Shown: in pieces, positions 55,340-64,000 of the stretch
How the letters are laid out: every line of letters starts with the position of its first letter
How positions within the stretch are numbered: position 1 is the first letter of the stretch
NCBI RefSeq assembly: GCF_963675165.1
Contig: NC_087386.1
Location: 4,036,169-4,100,168 of the forward strand
Direction: 5' to 3'
DNA from: Halichondria panicea
Lineage: Eukaryota > Porifera > Demospongiae > Suberitida > Halichondriidae
Length of the DNA: 64,000 nucleotides
Made by a program: the position numbers and the translations under genes
Notes under the pieces: generated by a model
What the model was told of the DNA's origin: nothing
Seen by the model: only the letters and a program-made list of their open reading frames with translations
Database searches by the model: none

Positions 55340-57300
55340 TTTGTCAATAGATCAACTTGAACAGTTTTCACAGACGAACCGACAGTTTGTGTAATTCTTC
55401 CCGTAAACGCAGAAAACATGATACCAGTTACCGCAAACATCGCAGTCAATCCAAAAGATGTGACCTTCACCACAGCCTTCAGGATTTCTCTTGTGGCACT
55501 TTTCACACGTAGTATCAGATTCGTTACCATCTGAACACTCGTTTTGAAACGGGATGGCATACGCACTTTCCTTTTCGTCGACTGTATTCTTGAAGGTCCA
55601 GGATCTGATTCTGGAGGAATTGGGGACTTCTTTTTTTTTTGGTTTTGCTTTTGTCTTGTCCTGTTGCTCCTCATCTGCATTAATTGGAATCCGTCCCAGA
55701 TGGTATTGGAGTTGGAGATTTCTTTCTTTTGCGTTTCACAGTTTTCTTTTTGGTTTCTCTTTCCTGTTTCTTTCTGTTGTTCTCTTTTTCTCTCTCTTCC
55801 TTTCGCCTTTCACGTTTCAGTTCTTTGTCTTCTTTCTCTTTTTCCTCATCCTCCGTTAACACTCTGGCTTTGATAATTCGACGTTTTGGTTGAATCTCTG
55901 GCTCGTTAGCTGCTAAAATATCGGCTAGATTACTAGGAACCAGTCCAGCTTTCACTAAAGGATTAACCACAGGTCCTGCTGTTGAGCTACAGCTTGAGCA
56001 AATGCTAGTATTAGACACGTTAGGAGTGCTGAACAAAGTTGGTGAGAAACCACTGTTACTGGTGTGTTGCATTGGACTAGAAGAAACGTGGGAAACTGTG
56101 TCAGATGTCTGGCCATCGTTGGATTGATCGTCATCACTTGCTAGTACACCCGAATCTTGGCTAGCGGACGTCAAAGCATTTAGCGGATTTTCGACCGGCT
56201 TGTACATACTCGAAGGTGCCATCTTTGCATCGTCGACTACATTTCAATCAAAAGGGAAAATTCCACATTTCTTTTTGAGGGTGGTGATCGAAAATGCCAT
56301 TTCGAATGGCTCCTTCACGACACGCGCAAAATCACGTTTCGAAGCCATAAAATTCTTCTTAGAATAGCAAAATGCTCGCAAAGATCGGGCAAAGTGGGCT
56401 TTTAGAGCCTTAAAAACGGACACATCAAGGGGTTAAAGTGCGTGGGTCGTGTGAGGTGGGAGATAAAAGGATTAACTGATTTTCTCTGGCGAAATCGATT
56501 ACATCAAGGGTGAGGTGGGACGCATGACCATCAACCACAAGGAGGATTGGTCTTTCAGGAACAGCAAACTTTACAAACAACCACAGAAAAAAAAGCTCCG
56601 AATCAACCCACCCAGAGTCACTCCTGGCATACAAGAATCATCAGGCCCACCAAACCTGTACTGGCCTCCTGGATAGGCTTTCGGATATATTATCATCGGG
56701 GGAGAGCACCTCCTGCAGCTGATCCAGCACACAACATTGTGATGTGCTCTGTTGTGCCCATCGACTGAGAGTAGACTGTTTTGGCATTCTTGACAGTAAC
56801 CGCTTTCTCTTTTGATTCGTTTAAAGGGAGAAACGTTTCATCCGTATTATAGATCTGACGCTGTTTTCTCCAACAGATCGAAATATCGACTGACTACTTC
56901 AGGACTCAATGCCTCCGCTCTGGATCGCTCTAAATTGTCCATTTTCCGGAGTGTCAAGAATCAAGTAAACCAGTTCTTGCTTGGTCCGTTTTCAAAAGCG
57001 ATCAGCCTTGCCTGAAATTGCCCATGCAAAAGCGGTTGTCATTCTAGGGGTTAGTGGGAAACCATTTTTTGCCATATGAACGAGGTATGACACTAGGGCA
57101 TCCGGCTGTCAGAGGGCCTGGTTTTGTGCCATGCACAACTTTGCCTTTGGCTCTGTCATCCTGGGTACATTATACTTCTTGCGTATCCGCTGGTTGACAG
57201 TCATTTTTTCCTCAGCAAACACATCTGACAGTTTCTTGTCCACACCCCCTCTGACTGTCTCGGTTAGTACTTGATCCGCCAATTCTGTTTCTACTTTTAC
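55340..57300 (-). pseudogene. Pogo/Tigger-like DDE transposase with C-terminal PHD finger
   Basis: Minus strand. N-terminal helix-turn-helix area: EKMTVNQRIRKKYNVPRMT (about 57220-57160). GFPLTPRMTTAFAWAISGKA (about 57060-57000). NLERSRAEALSPEVVSRYFD. Catalytic core: IYNTDETFLPLNES (first Asp, about 56840), EHITMLCAGSAAGGALPPMI, SGWVDSELFFLWL, LLVVDGHASHL (second Asp, about 56520), PTSHDPRTLTP. The tail (ORF 56222-55680) has LVKAGLVPSNLADILAANEP and a Lys/Glu-rich helix, and then in another frame CEKCHKRNPEGCGEGHIFW, CDVCGNWYHVFC and FVCENC (about 55510-55365), a complete PHD pattern. Frame breaks near 57110, 56640, 56440 and 55690. Terminal repeats not found. Confidence 0.8.
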
Positions 57301-57344
57301 CTCTGGATACAGCCGTATAGTTTCAAATTTCTTTCCCAAGGAAA

Positions 57345-58770
57345 TGAACAGAGACCCTTGAGTGCTGTAAGTAGCCGGGTGTCATCAATTGCCACACCTG
57401 ATTCTGAGGCTGAAGCTATGGTAGCTGGCTCAAAGGAGATGAAGACTACACGGCTGCTCTCCCTGCATAGTATGTAAGCGTACAGTAAGTTTTGTACTCT
57501 ATTACAATACAAGTATAAACTCACTTGAAATTACTGTGTTGATGGTGACTATTCCCACATGTACAGACCTTGCAACGGTAGTGCTCCGGGAAGTGCATCT
57601 TGCACCAGCATTGAACGAGTTGTCAATCATGGACTTCACCTTTCCAATGTCTGATGGGTCGTCATAAACTGAGGGAAATGTTTTTCTACTGTTGAGTGCT
57701 GACGTCTGTGTGGCCGTAAAATTCCTCACAAAAAACTGTGGAGTGCCTAACAGGGCAAGAGCAGATTTGGCAGCTGTACTTTTGCCAGTATTCTTCGGCC
57801 CCACAGCGACAGGTGTGGGACACATTCCATACAGTGATAGTATATACTGTCTCATAGTGCATGGCCAATCCTGCACTTGCAATCAACATGGATGCAGGCA
57901 CATAGTTGTTGTTAACAGCCTGCTTGAGGCACACAAGAGTGTTGTCTAGTGCGTTTTGGGCGGTCATCTTCTCTGGAACAAACTTGCTGGAGCAACATTT
58001 GGCAGTTTCCTGTTTCCGATCATGCTGCCCAGCCAAATGAATTGAGATTCTTCTTGAGCCACCTTAATCCCAGATCCGGTCAGCTGAATCTTGTCGTTCA
58101 AGACCCATATATCAGAATCTGGCTGTTTTCCCAGACAAACAGCTGCTTTATTGATGTACTGTACTTTTGGAATCTCTTGGCGTAGCTATTCTCTGCAAAA
58201 GCTGTTTGTCATGTTCATCAACAGCTTGCTAAGCTCAGCACTATACAGTTGGCACATGAGAGAACCAGACTCCATGGATTCATTGAGGAATGCTGCTCTT
58301 TACATCTTTCATCGTGAAAAAGCATTGCAAAAGTGCATGAACCACAAAACCAGTGTCAAAAACCATAATCATAGCAATACATGGTGTCAGGTAACTAATA
58401 ATTATACCATCTCAGTGTGCCAACAGCCACAATTGTAGTACCACAAACCATTTATCAATAAAATCGTGTAATACAATACTTACTGTTCATCCCCTCCAAG
58501 GACATCAGTGACCACCACAATCCACCCTGCCTCCATCCCTTGCAGTTTCATCTTCATTTTTACACTGCTGATGTGGAAGTTGCTCTCCTCTGTAAATTTC
58601 CATTTGGCAACTCACAGCCCATGACACCATCTAAGAGAGAGTATTTTTCACCGGACATCCTTGATTATTATGATTGTACTTACTTCTCACAATCACAGTC
58701 CTGTGGCGACTTCCAGATTGACTGCCATTTAGACTGCCATACTCGCTGAGCACGTCTTCTTCAGTGTCAC
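57345..58770 (-). pseudogene. P-loop ATPase family, copy 2 (best preserved)
   Basis: Exon-like blocks on the minus strand: LSEYGSLNGSQSG (58750-58655, with a GT donor), LQGMEAGWIVVVTDVLGGDE (about 58545-58480), KQPDSDIWVLNDKIQLTGSG (about 58130-58075), NNNYVPASMLIASAGLAMHY (about 57915-57855), then VAVGPKNTGKSTAAKSALAL with the Walker A motif (about 57800-57745), TFPSVYDDPSDIGKVKSMID (Walker B-like Asp pair) and SVHVGIVTINTVISSE. A frameshift lies at about 57850. The ORF 57524-57297 (RVVFISFEPATI) may be its last exon. This is probably a nucleic-acid-dependent ATPase of a transposon; I do not know the family by name. Relatives lie at 13067-13700 and 38519-39760. Confidence 0.6.
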
Positions 58771-59300
58771 CTACGTGTATATTAATTGGTTACGGTTAAT
58801 CACAAGATTGTATGTGCATGCATGATACCCGATCTATAGCAACTGTAGAGTCATGGGAAAGAAACGGTTATCATGTTAAGTTTATGTAGTTAAACAAGCA
58901 TGACATTTCTGTACGCTATCAACATTATTTTCTCCTAACCACAGAATCTGTATAATTATGTATGACAGTATAAGCACAATCAAGCTACTCTTGGTATAGT
59001 ACAATGTAACACATTCATGGGTCTGGGTGCGGTACGGTGCAGACAGCAGTGTAAAAGTTTTTTAAATTACAGTAGTCTCGAATGCATGAGCATGCAACTT
59101 ACACATGTTAGTATCCTGTAGATATTGTGTCTAGCTGCTCCTGCTGTAACTCAAGTCGATAGTAGCTAGCTCTCAGTTCACTGCACTCTACACTGCACAC
59201 TGGACGTAGATAGACAATAAGATCGGCAGCGTGCTATTGCATGTGTAGGTATTTGTGCGCATGTCTTTAAATCTAGATCCTTTAGGCCATAATTATAGAA
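58771..59300. other. No gene supported
   Basis: AT-rich spacer between a minus-strand and a plus-strand relic. It may hold the promoter of the MULE gene that starts at 59301. No motif was resolved. Confidence 0.4.
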
Positions 59301-61450
59301 ATGGCAGAATCAATGGATACAGTAGAATCAATAGATACAGTAGTTCCAACGTATCAATGTAAATATTTTCCTAAGGAGTACAAAAGCAAGAGCGGTCTGT
59401 TCAAACACTGCAAAGTACACCATCAAGAACAATGGGAGGCAGACAAGGAAAATGATACGTGCATATCTACAGATGCTGGTCACATTGAGTGCGACAAATG
59501 TCCTGCTAAGTAAAGTTTCTACCCATTTCTAACCCTAACCCTAACCCTACATAATATTTATTATAGACCTATACATCATATACTTATAGTTAACTTATAC
59601 ATTAGTCACAATAATAATTATAGATCTACATAACAAAGCAGTATTAATTATTAGATCTACTTCCCTATTGTATTTGGTGGTTATATCTTAGACGGAAAGA
59701 CTATAAAGACCTATATAATTATTTACTTTTAGTCTAATCAGGGTGTACAATCAACTACAATGACAGTCATACTTATTTTTACTCTTCAATTTTTTCTATA
59801 GATTTCGTAATCTTGATCTGTTGATTAAGCATAGAGCTGAGAGTCACAACATCGAAGCAACATTTCCACTCACACATTTTTGTCGCTAAACCAGTTTTGA
59901 TTGGAAAAAGAGTACTGAGCTTGACTCTAACTCGCTATACGTTCAACAGTGCTCGATGCAATCATCACAGTCCAGTCGTAGATGGTACTATTATTGTAAT
60001 CGTGGTGGGAAATACAAGTCCAAAGGCGAAGGTAAAAGAAGTATTAAGGAGCAAGGTACAAGCAAAATCGGTTATTGTTGCACAGCAAACATGAAAGTTG
60101 TGCAAGATGTATTGTCTGGCGACGTAACAGTGAGATTTTGCACTATACTCATAACCATACCATCACTTTGGGTCATCTTCCAATTCCTGATGACTCACAA
60201 ATGCTTATAGCCCAGCAACTACAAGAGGGGGTGGCTATCGAGAAGATTTTCGACAATATTCGAGACAATGTGAAAGGTCTGTTACGTGGCTCCATATCAT
60301 CAACAGGCAAGACGTTCTCAATATTAAGCGACAATTTAATATTGAGGGTGTTCAAAAGCACAAAGATGACCAACAGAGTGTCTATGCATGGGTAGTGGAA
60401 TTGCAAGAACTTGAATATGACCCTGTCACTATTTTCAAACCCCAGGGCCAAGAATGTGCTACCAACACATCTTTAGCAAAGAATGACTTCCTCTTGGGGA
60501 TTCAAACAAAGTTTCAATCTGAAATGATGAAAGCTTTTGGAGAGAAGCTCATATATGTATAGATGCAACGCATGGAACAAATCATTATGACTTAAACTAG
60601 TCACGATACTTGTGTTGGACGATTTTGGTGAAGGAATTCCTGTGGGCTGGCTGTTGAGCAATAAAGAAGATGGTACTGTACTGAAAGCATTTCTAAGATC
60701 ATTGCTCGCAAGAACTGGACCAATTCAAACAAAATATTAGTATTTTTCTTTGTGGAAACAAGTTTTTGGAGCACAGCCAAGGAAGTTGCTATGTGCCTGG
60801 CATGTCGATAAGGCATGGAGAGCAAAACTTCCAGTCATAACAAACAGTGAAAAGAAAGCAATTGTGTATTGTTGCCTGCGGACTATATTTCAATCACTAA
60901 AATAATGTTAGAGAATTTCGTAAAATGATGCAACAGGCTATTACTTGGATGCTTTCTGACTCAGATACAGAGATTTTTGGCAAATACTTTCAAACGTTTA
61001 TTCAGCGCGATCTGAACAGTGGGCATACAACAATCAAAACTAAGTACAGAGGACTTCTAAATAAACTTCAACAGTTTTTAGATGATGATGGCTGTGATGA
61101 AGAAACATTTCAAGCTGGAATATCACCCCTCACTAGCGCTGTTGGTGTAATGAACAGCATGAAGAATAGTAATGTTCAACAGCTAAAGCAAAAAGAATTG
61201 CACTAAATACAAACAGTCCATGTCAACCCAGGTTCCATTCATCAAACGAATTTTCACTCTCAAAACCTACAGCAATTAAAATGGACGAGTGCAAAGGTAA
61301 TCTCTCACAATTATCAGTGAACGTCTGCGGCATGTGTTTTCGAGAAGAATTACGAACAGAAGACAGTACTAACACTGCAGTCGACTGGATTGAATGTTCC
61401 GAATGCTGTGGTTACACATGACTTGTGCAAATATTACTGAGAGGTCTGAT
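59301..61450 (+). pseudogene. MULE transposase with N-terminal C2H2 fingers and C-terminal PHD
   Basis: Exon 1 59301-59509 starts MAESMDTVES; first finger YQCKYFPKEYKSKSG..HCKVHH lacks its second Cys. The intron (59510-59801) restores CDKCPAKFRNLDLLIKHRAE and SH, a good C2H2 finger. Then EGKRSIKEQGTSKIGYCCTA, THNHTITLGHLPIPDDSQM, IAQQLQEGVAIEKIFDNIRD, FLLGIQTKFQSEMMKAFGEK, CIDATHGTNHYD (first catalytic Asp, about 60555), LDDFGEGIPVGWLLSNKEDG and LLCAWHVDKAWRAKL. Between the last two the usual second-Asp segment is deleted (about 60735). A PHD finger follows (VCGMCF, IECSECC, HMTCAN, FVCSFC, about 61325-61480). Many frameshifts make it inactive. Confidence 0.8.
59529..59549. repeat. Short interstitial telomere-type repeat
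   Basis: The text aaccctaaccctaacccta lies just after the first MULE exon, inside its intron. About three (CCCTAA) units. Confidence 0.9.
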
Positions 61451-61549
61451 TTAGATTCATTTGTTTGTTCTTTTTGTACTATCTCTATCAGAGATCTAGA
61501 ACTGGGGAACGTAATCTACTATATAGAAGAGCTTACCATAATTATTGTT

Positions 61550-62045
61550 GAGGAGACACTGTGTAACTAGGGGATCTAGAAGAGCTTATCATCTTTTTGA
61601 GAGACACTGGAGTACCGGAGAGCCAGAGAAATAGGGAACTAGAGAGACACTAGAGTACCAGAGAACTGTGGAACTATAGGAGAGCTTACCATCTTTTAAG
61701 AGACACTAGAGTACCATGCAGAGAACCAGAGAACTGGGGAACTAGATCTAGGAGAGCTTACCGTCTTTTTAAGTGACACTAGAGTACCAGAGAACCAGAG
61801 AACTGGGAAACTAGGAGAGCTTACCATCTCTGAGACACTAGAGTACCAGAGAACCAGAGAACTGGGGAACTCTAGGAGAGCTTACCATCTTGAGAAGCTA
61901 AGAGTTACCAGAGAACCAGAGAATCAGAGAACTGGGGAACTAGGAGAGCTTACCATCTTTGTGACACTAGAGTACCAGAGAACCAGAACTAGATCTAGTA
62001 GAGCTTACCGTCTTTGTGACACTATAGAGTACCAGAGAACCAGAG
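61550..62045 (-). repeat. Minisatellite, inverted relative to 44.1-49.0 kb
   Basis: Units of about 75 bp: gagagcttaccatcttt, gacactagagtaccagagaa and ccagagaactggggaacta. In reverse complement the latter words are those of the arrays at 44150-44388 and 48824-48990, with up to about 30 matching bases in a row. Confidence 0.8.
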
Positions 62046-62330
62046 ACGAGGTCGTCCCAAGAGTAAGTGTCTGAATAACTAATTGTTACAATTTGTTTAT
62101 GTAGAGAGTATACCGTTACAGATGACTCAAGGCAGAGACAAGATCGTCCCAAGAGTAAGTGTCTGAATTATTTACCCTTCTTTATGTAGAGAGTACTGTC
62201 ATAGACGACTCAATGTCTGAATCAATTAAAACAATTATTGTTATTCCCCTGGTTTATGCAGAGACTGAGAGTACGGTTGCTGATGACTCTAACCCAAAGC
62301 GAGATTACCATCACTGATACCCAGACTGAT
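62046..62330. repeat. Direct repeats with exon/intron-like edges
   Basis: Three related blocks: gaggtcgtcccaagagtaag with tgtctgaat, a T-rich stretch, tttatgtagagagta and gatgactcaa. The gtaagt-like and atgtag edges look like small repeated exons but no protein could be assigned. Confidence 0.45.
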
Positions 62331-62401
62331 TAATGTGCTTGTGCTAGTGAAAGTATAAGTTTTATTTGATCTCTATAATTTTTTTCATCATGAATATATT
62401 A

Positions 62402-62677
62402 TACCGTATAGCGGGTATATTTCGAGGGTATAAATTTTCGCAGATGGACCATACAAAGGATTTCGCGAATTTTATTTTCGTGGTCTGAGTTCCAGCCTTT
62501 TGGCGCATGCGCACATCAACATGCAGCTGTACCTCCACACCATTAGCCTCGAATCCATAGTACTGAACACGCCTACTATTATAAATTTTCGTGCATGGGT
62601 ATAAATTTTTGCGGTACAGGCTCAATCCGCAAAAACCGCGAACATTTATACCCTCGAAATATACCCGCTATACGGTA
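62402..62677. mobile_element. MITE with TA target, ccgtatagcgggtatatttc ends
   Basis: TIRs of about 34 bp: taccgtatagcgggtatatt...and the exact inverse at 62650-62677. TA on both sides. Internal second-order repeats of ataaattttcg type are also inverted. No ORF of its own. Confidence 0.9.
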
Positions 62678-62801
62678 ATTCATTTGAGAAAGCCCTTGGG
62701 ATCGAAGCTATGATATGCGAGTGACTCAGCAGAAATTATTGCTGCATGGACATACAATGGCCCCCAAAGGCAGGAGGTGGCTACATCTACATGGATGATC
62801 T

Positions 62802-63237
62802 TCATGCACTGGAGCAAGTGGTATCAAAGGGAGCCCCACCGCTGGACTGTTTGGGGGCCTTAATCTCAATAATTACTATGCGCAGATGGGAGGGTTTGTT
62901 AAAAGAACGATCGTTCTTCCTTGCAGTTCCCCCTCTTGAAGCCTCACTGGATACACGGGTACGCTTCGATTTTGGGATTACCCCAAACCTATTCACATGA
63001 ATACCAGGGGTGTCCACGGGCAAGGGGCCAATTACTCTGTTCAATGAGCATTCTGTGCCCAAGTAGCACCTGAGCGTTATCTCTCGCCGATTGCAGGTTA
63101 CTGTTTGTACTCTGAAATTGCCCGTTTATGAGAGATGGGTCTACACCAATGCGAAAACCCGATGTAATGCCACGAACAATGTAGGCCACAAAGTCCCTGT
63201 CTGGGTGGGATGCTAGTAGCCTCTCCCACTCTGCCAC
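62802..63237 (-). pseudogene. DIRS-like reverse transcriptase fragment
   Basis: Minus strand: ERLLASHPDRDFVAYIVRGI then TSGFRIGVDPSL (about 63220-63140), QVLLGHRMLIEQSNWPLARG (about 63080-63020) and IHVNRFGVIPKSKRTRV (about 63000-62950). These are the N-terminal landmarks of DIRS RTs. The catalytic part is absent. A 38-bp inverted repeat (gcaagtggtatcaaagggag) brackets the fragment at about 62812-62850 and 63258-63295. Confidence 0.7.
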
Positions 63238-63289
63238 GACATAAGGTGTAACAATGGCAGTCTAGCGGTGGGGCTCCCTTTGATACCAC

Positions 63290-63740
63290 TTGCTCCACGA
63301 AGTGATTGGGGCGGCTTGTTGCCTGGGTTTCTTCGGTTTTCTCCGATGTGGCGAAATGACTGTGCCCAATGATGACATCCATCTTGCCGTCTGTCATATC
63401 AGGATCTGGCGGTGGATCACCAGGACAAGCCCAACACCATCAAAGTACGCATTAAGGTGTCCAAAACAGACCCCTTTCGTGAAGGTGTGGACGTCTTCTT
63501 GGGTCGGACTGAAGCAGATTTGTGTCCTGTAACAGCCCTGTTGAACTACCTTTGTGCTAGAGGTTCTTCGCAGGGTCCCTTATTTGTTTTCGCGGACAGG
63601 AATTGTTATCTCGTTCTCGATTTGTTGATCGGCTGCGAAAAGGTTTGCGGGAGGCCGGTATAGACCTTACTACTTATTGCAGCCACAGTTTCCGTATTGG
63701 CTAAGAAGGGTGTGGAAGACATTAGTTAGGGGTTGCGGGA
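63290..63740 (+). pseudogene. DIRS-like tyrosine recombinase fragment
   Basis: Plus strand: GFFGFLRCGEMTVPNDDIHL (first Arg, about 63335), then KVRIKVSKTDPFREGVDVFL, DLCPVTALLNYLCARGS and GPLFVFADRN, then YCSHSFRIG (His and Arg, about 63680), directly followed by a stop. The C-terminal box with the nucleophile Tyr is missing, and the frame shifts at about 63400. It is head-to-head with the RT fragment on the other strand, so the source element has been rearranged. Confidence 0.7.
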
Positions 63741-64000
63741 TGGGGTCAACCCCCCCTCCCCTCGGGGAACGCCTTTGCCAAATCTCTACACAATGGCCAT
63801 GTCTTAACTTGGTTGCTGTGGCTTATTTTACAGTGTATAAGATTAGGTGGTTGGTGTTGAGAAAATACGAAGGTGTTAACTAAAATTAATGGCAGCTCTT
63901 AATCTTGCACCTACCACTACCAATAGCTAGCGTTCTAGTGCAGAGCTAACTGGAGTAGCAACACTCGGTGAACAAGTTTTGCTACGAACTCTTCTGAAAA
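63741..64000. other. No gene supported
   Basis: After the recombinase fragment only short ORFs remain. A C-rich run (aaccccccctcccctcgggg) is at about 63748-63767. The window ends here. Confidence 0.4.

Overview
The window looks like a stretch of an animal genome made almost wholly of transposable elements. The evidence is spliced genes with short introns (one of 47 nt), several eukaryote-only transposase families, LTR and tyrosine-recombinase retroelements, and primer sites matching metazoan tRNA 3' ends. The mix of families (HECT-carrying integrase transposons, Mutator-like elements with Ulp1 or PHD domains, RecQ-carrying elements, DIRS elements) suggests a sponge or another early-branching animal. 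The species cannot be named from sequence alone. No ordinary single-copy host gene could be recognised.

Layout. 0.5-9 kb: two decayed copies of an uncharacterised transposon-like protein family, a two-exon zinc-type gene between inverted minisatellite arrays (3.6-5.4 kb), and a small inverted-repeat element. 9-13 kb: nothing recognised. 13-17.5 kb (minus strand): a P-loop ATPase relic, then an Ulp1-like protease with a PHD finger next to a Mutator-like transposase. 19.1-22.9 kb (minus): a 5'-truncated, broken gypsy element. 22.9-38.2 kb (minus): a DIRS-like element cut in two by an 11.5 kb DNA transposon (24487-35960, 6-bp target duplication tagaca). That transposon encodes an rve integrase (plus) and a 7-exon HECT ubiquitin ligase (minus), each starting inside a long terminal inverted repeat. 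A nearly pristine gypsy element of the Gmr1 type (integrase before reverse transcriptase; 27813-33090, target duplication gtgct) has landed in HECT exon 6. 38.5-41 kb: a second P-loop relic with an OTU/CXC-like module. 41.1-44.4 kb: non-autonomous repeats. 44389-48818: a gypsy element with identical LTRs and one RNase H deletion.

49536-55068 is a candidate new composite transposon flanked by TTAA. It carries a DDE transposase, a RecQ-like helicase, a small cysteine-rich protein and a Ras-like GTPase, arranged around two inverted copies of one divergent promoter module whose stem-loops covary. 55.3-57.3 kb: a pogo-like transposase with a PHD finger. 57.3-58.8 kb: the third P-loop relic. 59.3-61.5 kb: a MULE with zinc fingers and a C-terminal PHD. 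61.5-64 kb: minisatellites, a 276-bp inverted-repeat element and rearranged DIRS fragments.

How the parts work together: within each DNA transposon the pairing of a recombinase with a ubiquitin ligase, a helicase, a GTPase or a protease implies accessory functions packaged with transposition. Repeated capture of PHD fingers by unrelated transposases suggests chromatin reading at insertion. These functional readings are inference; the gene order, repeats, target duplications and reading-frame breaks are read directly from the sequence.
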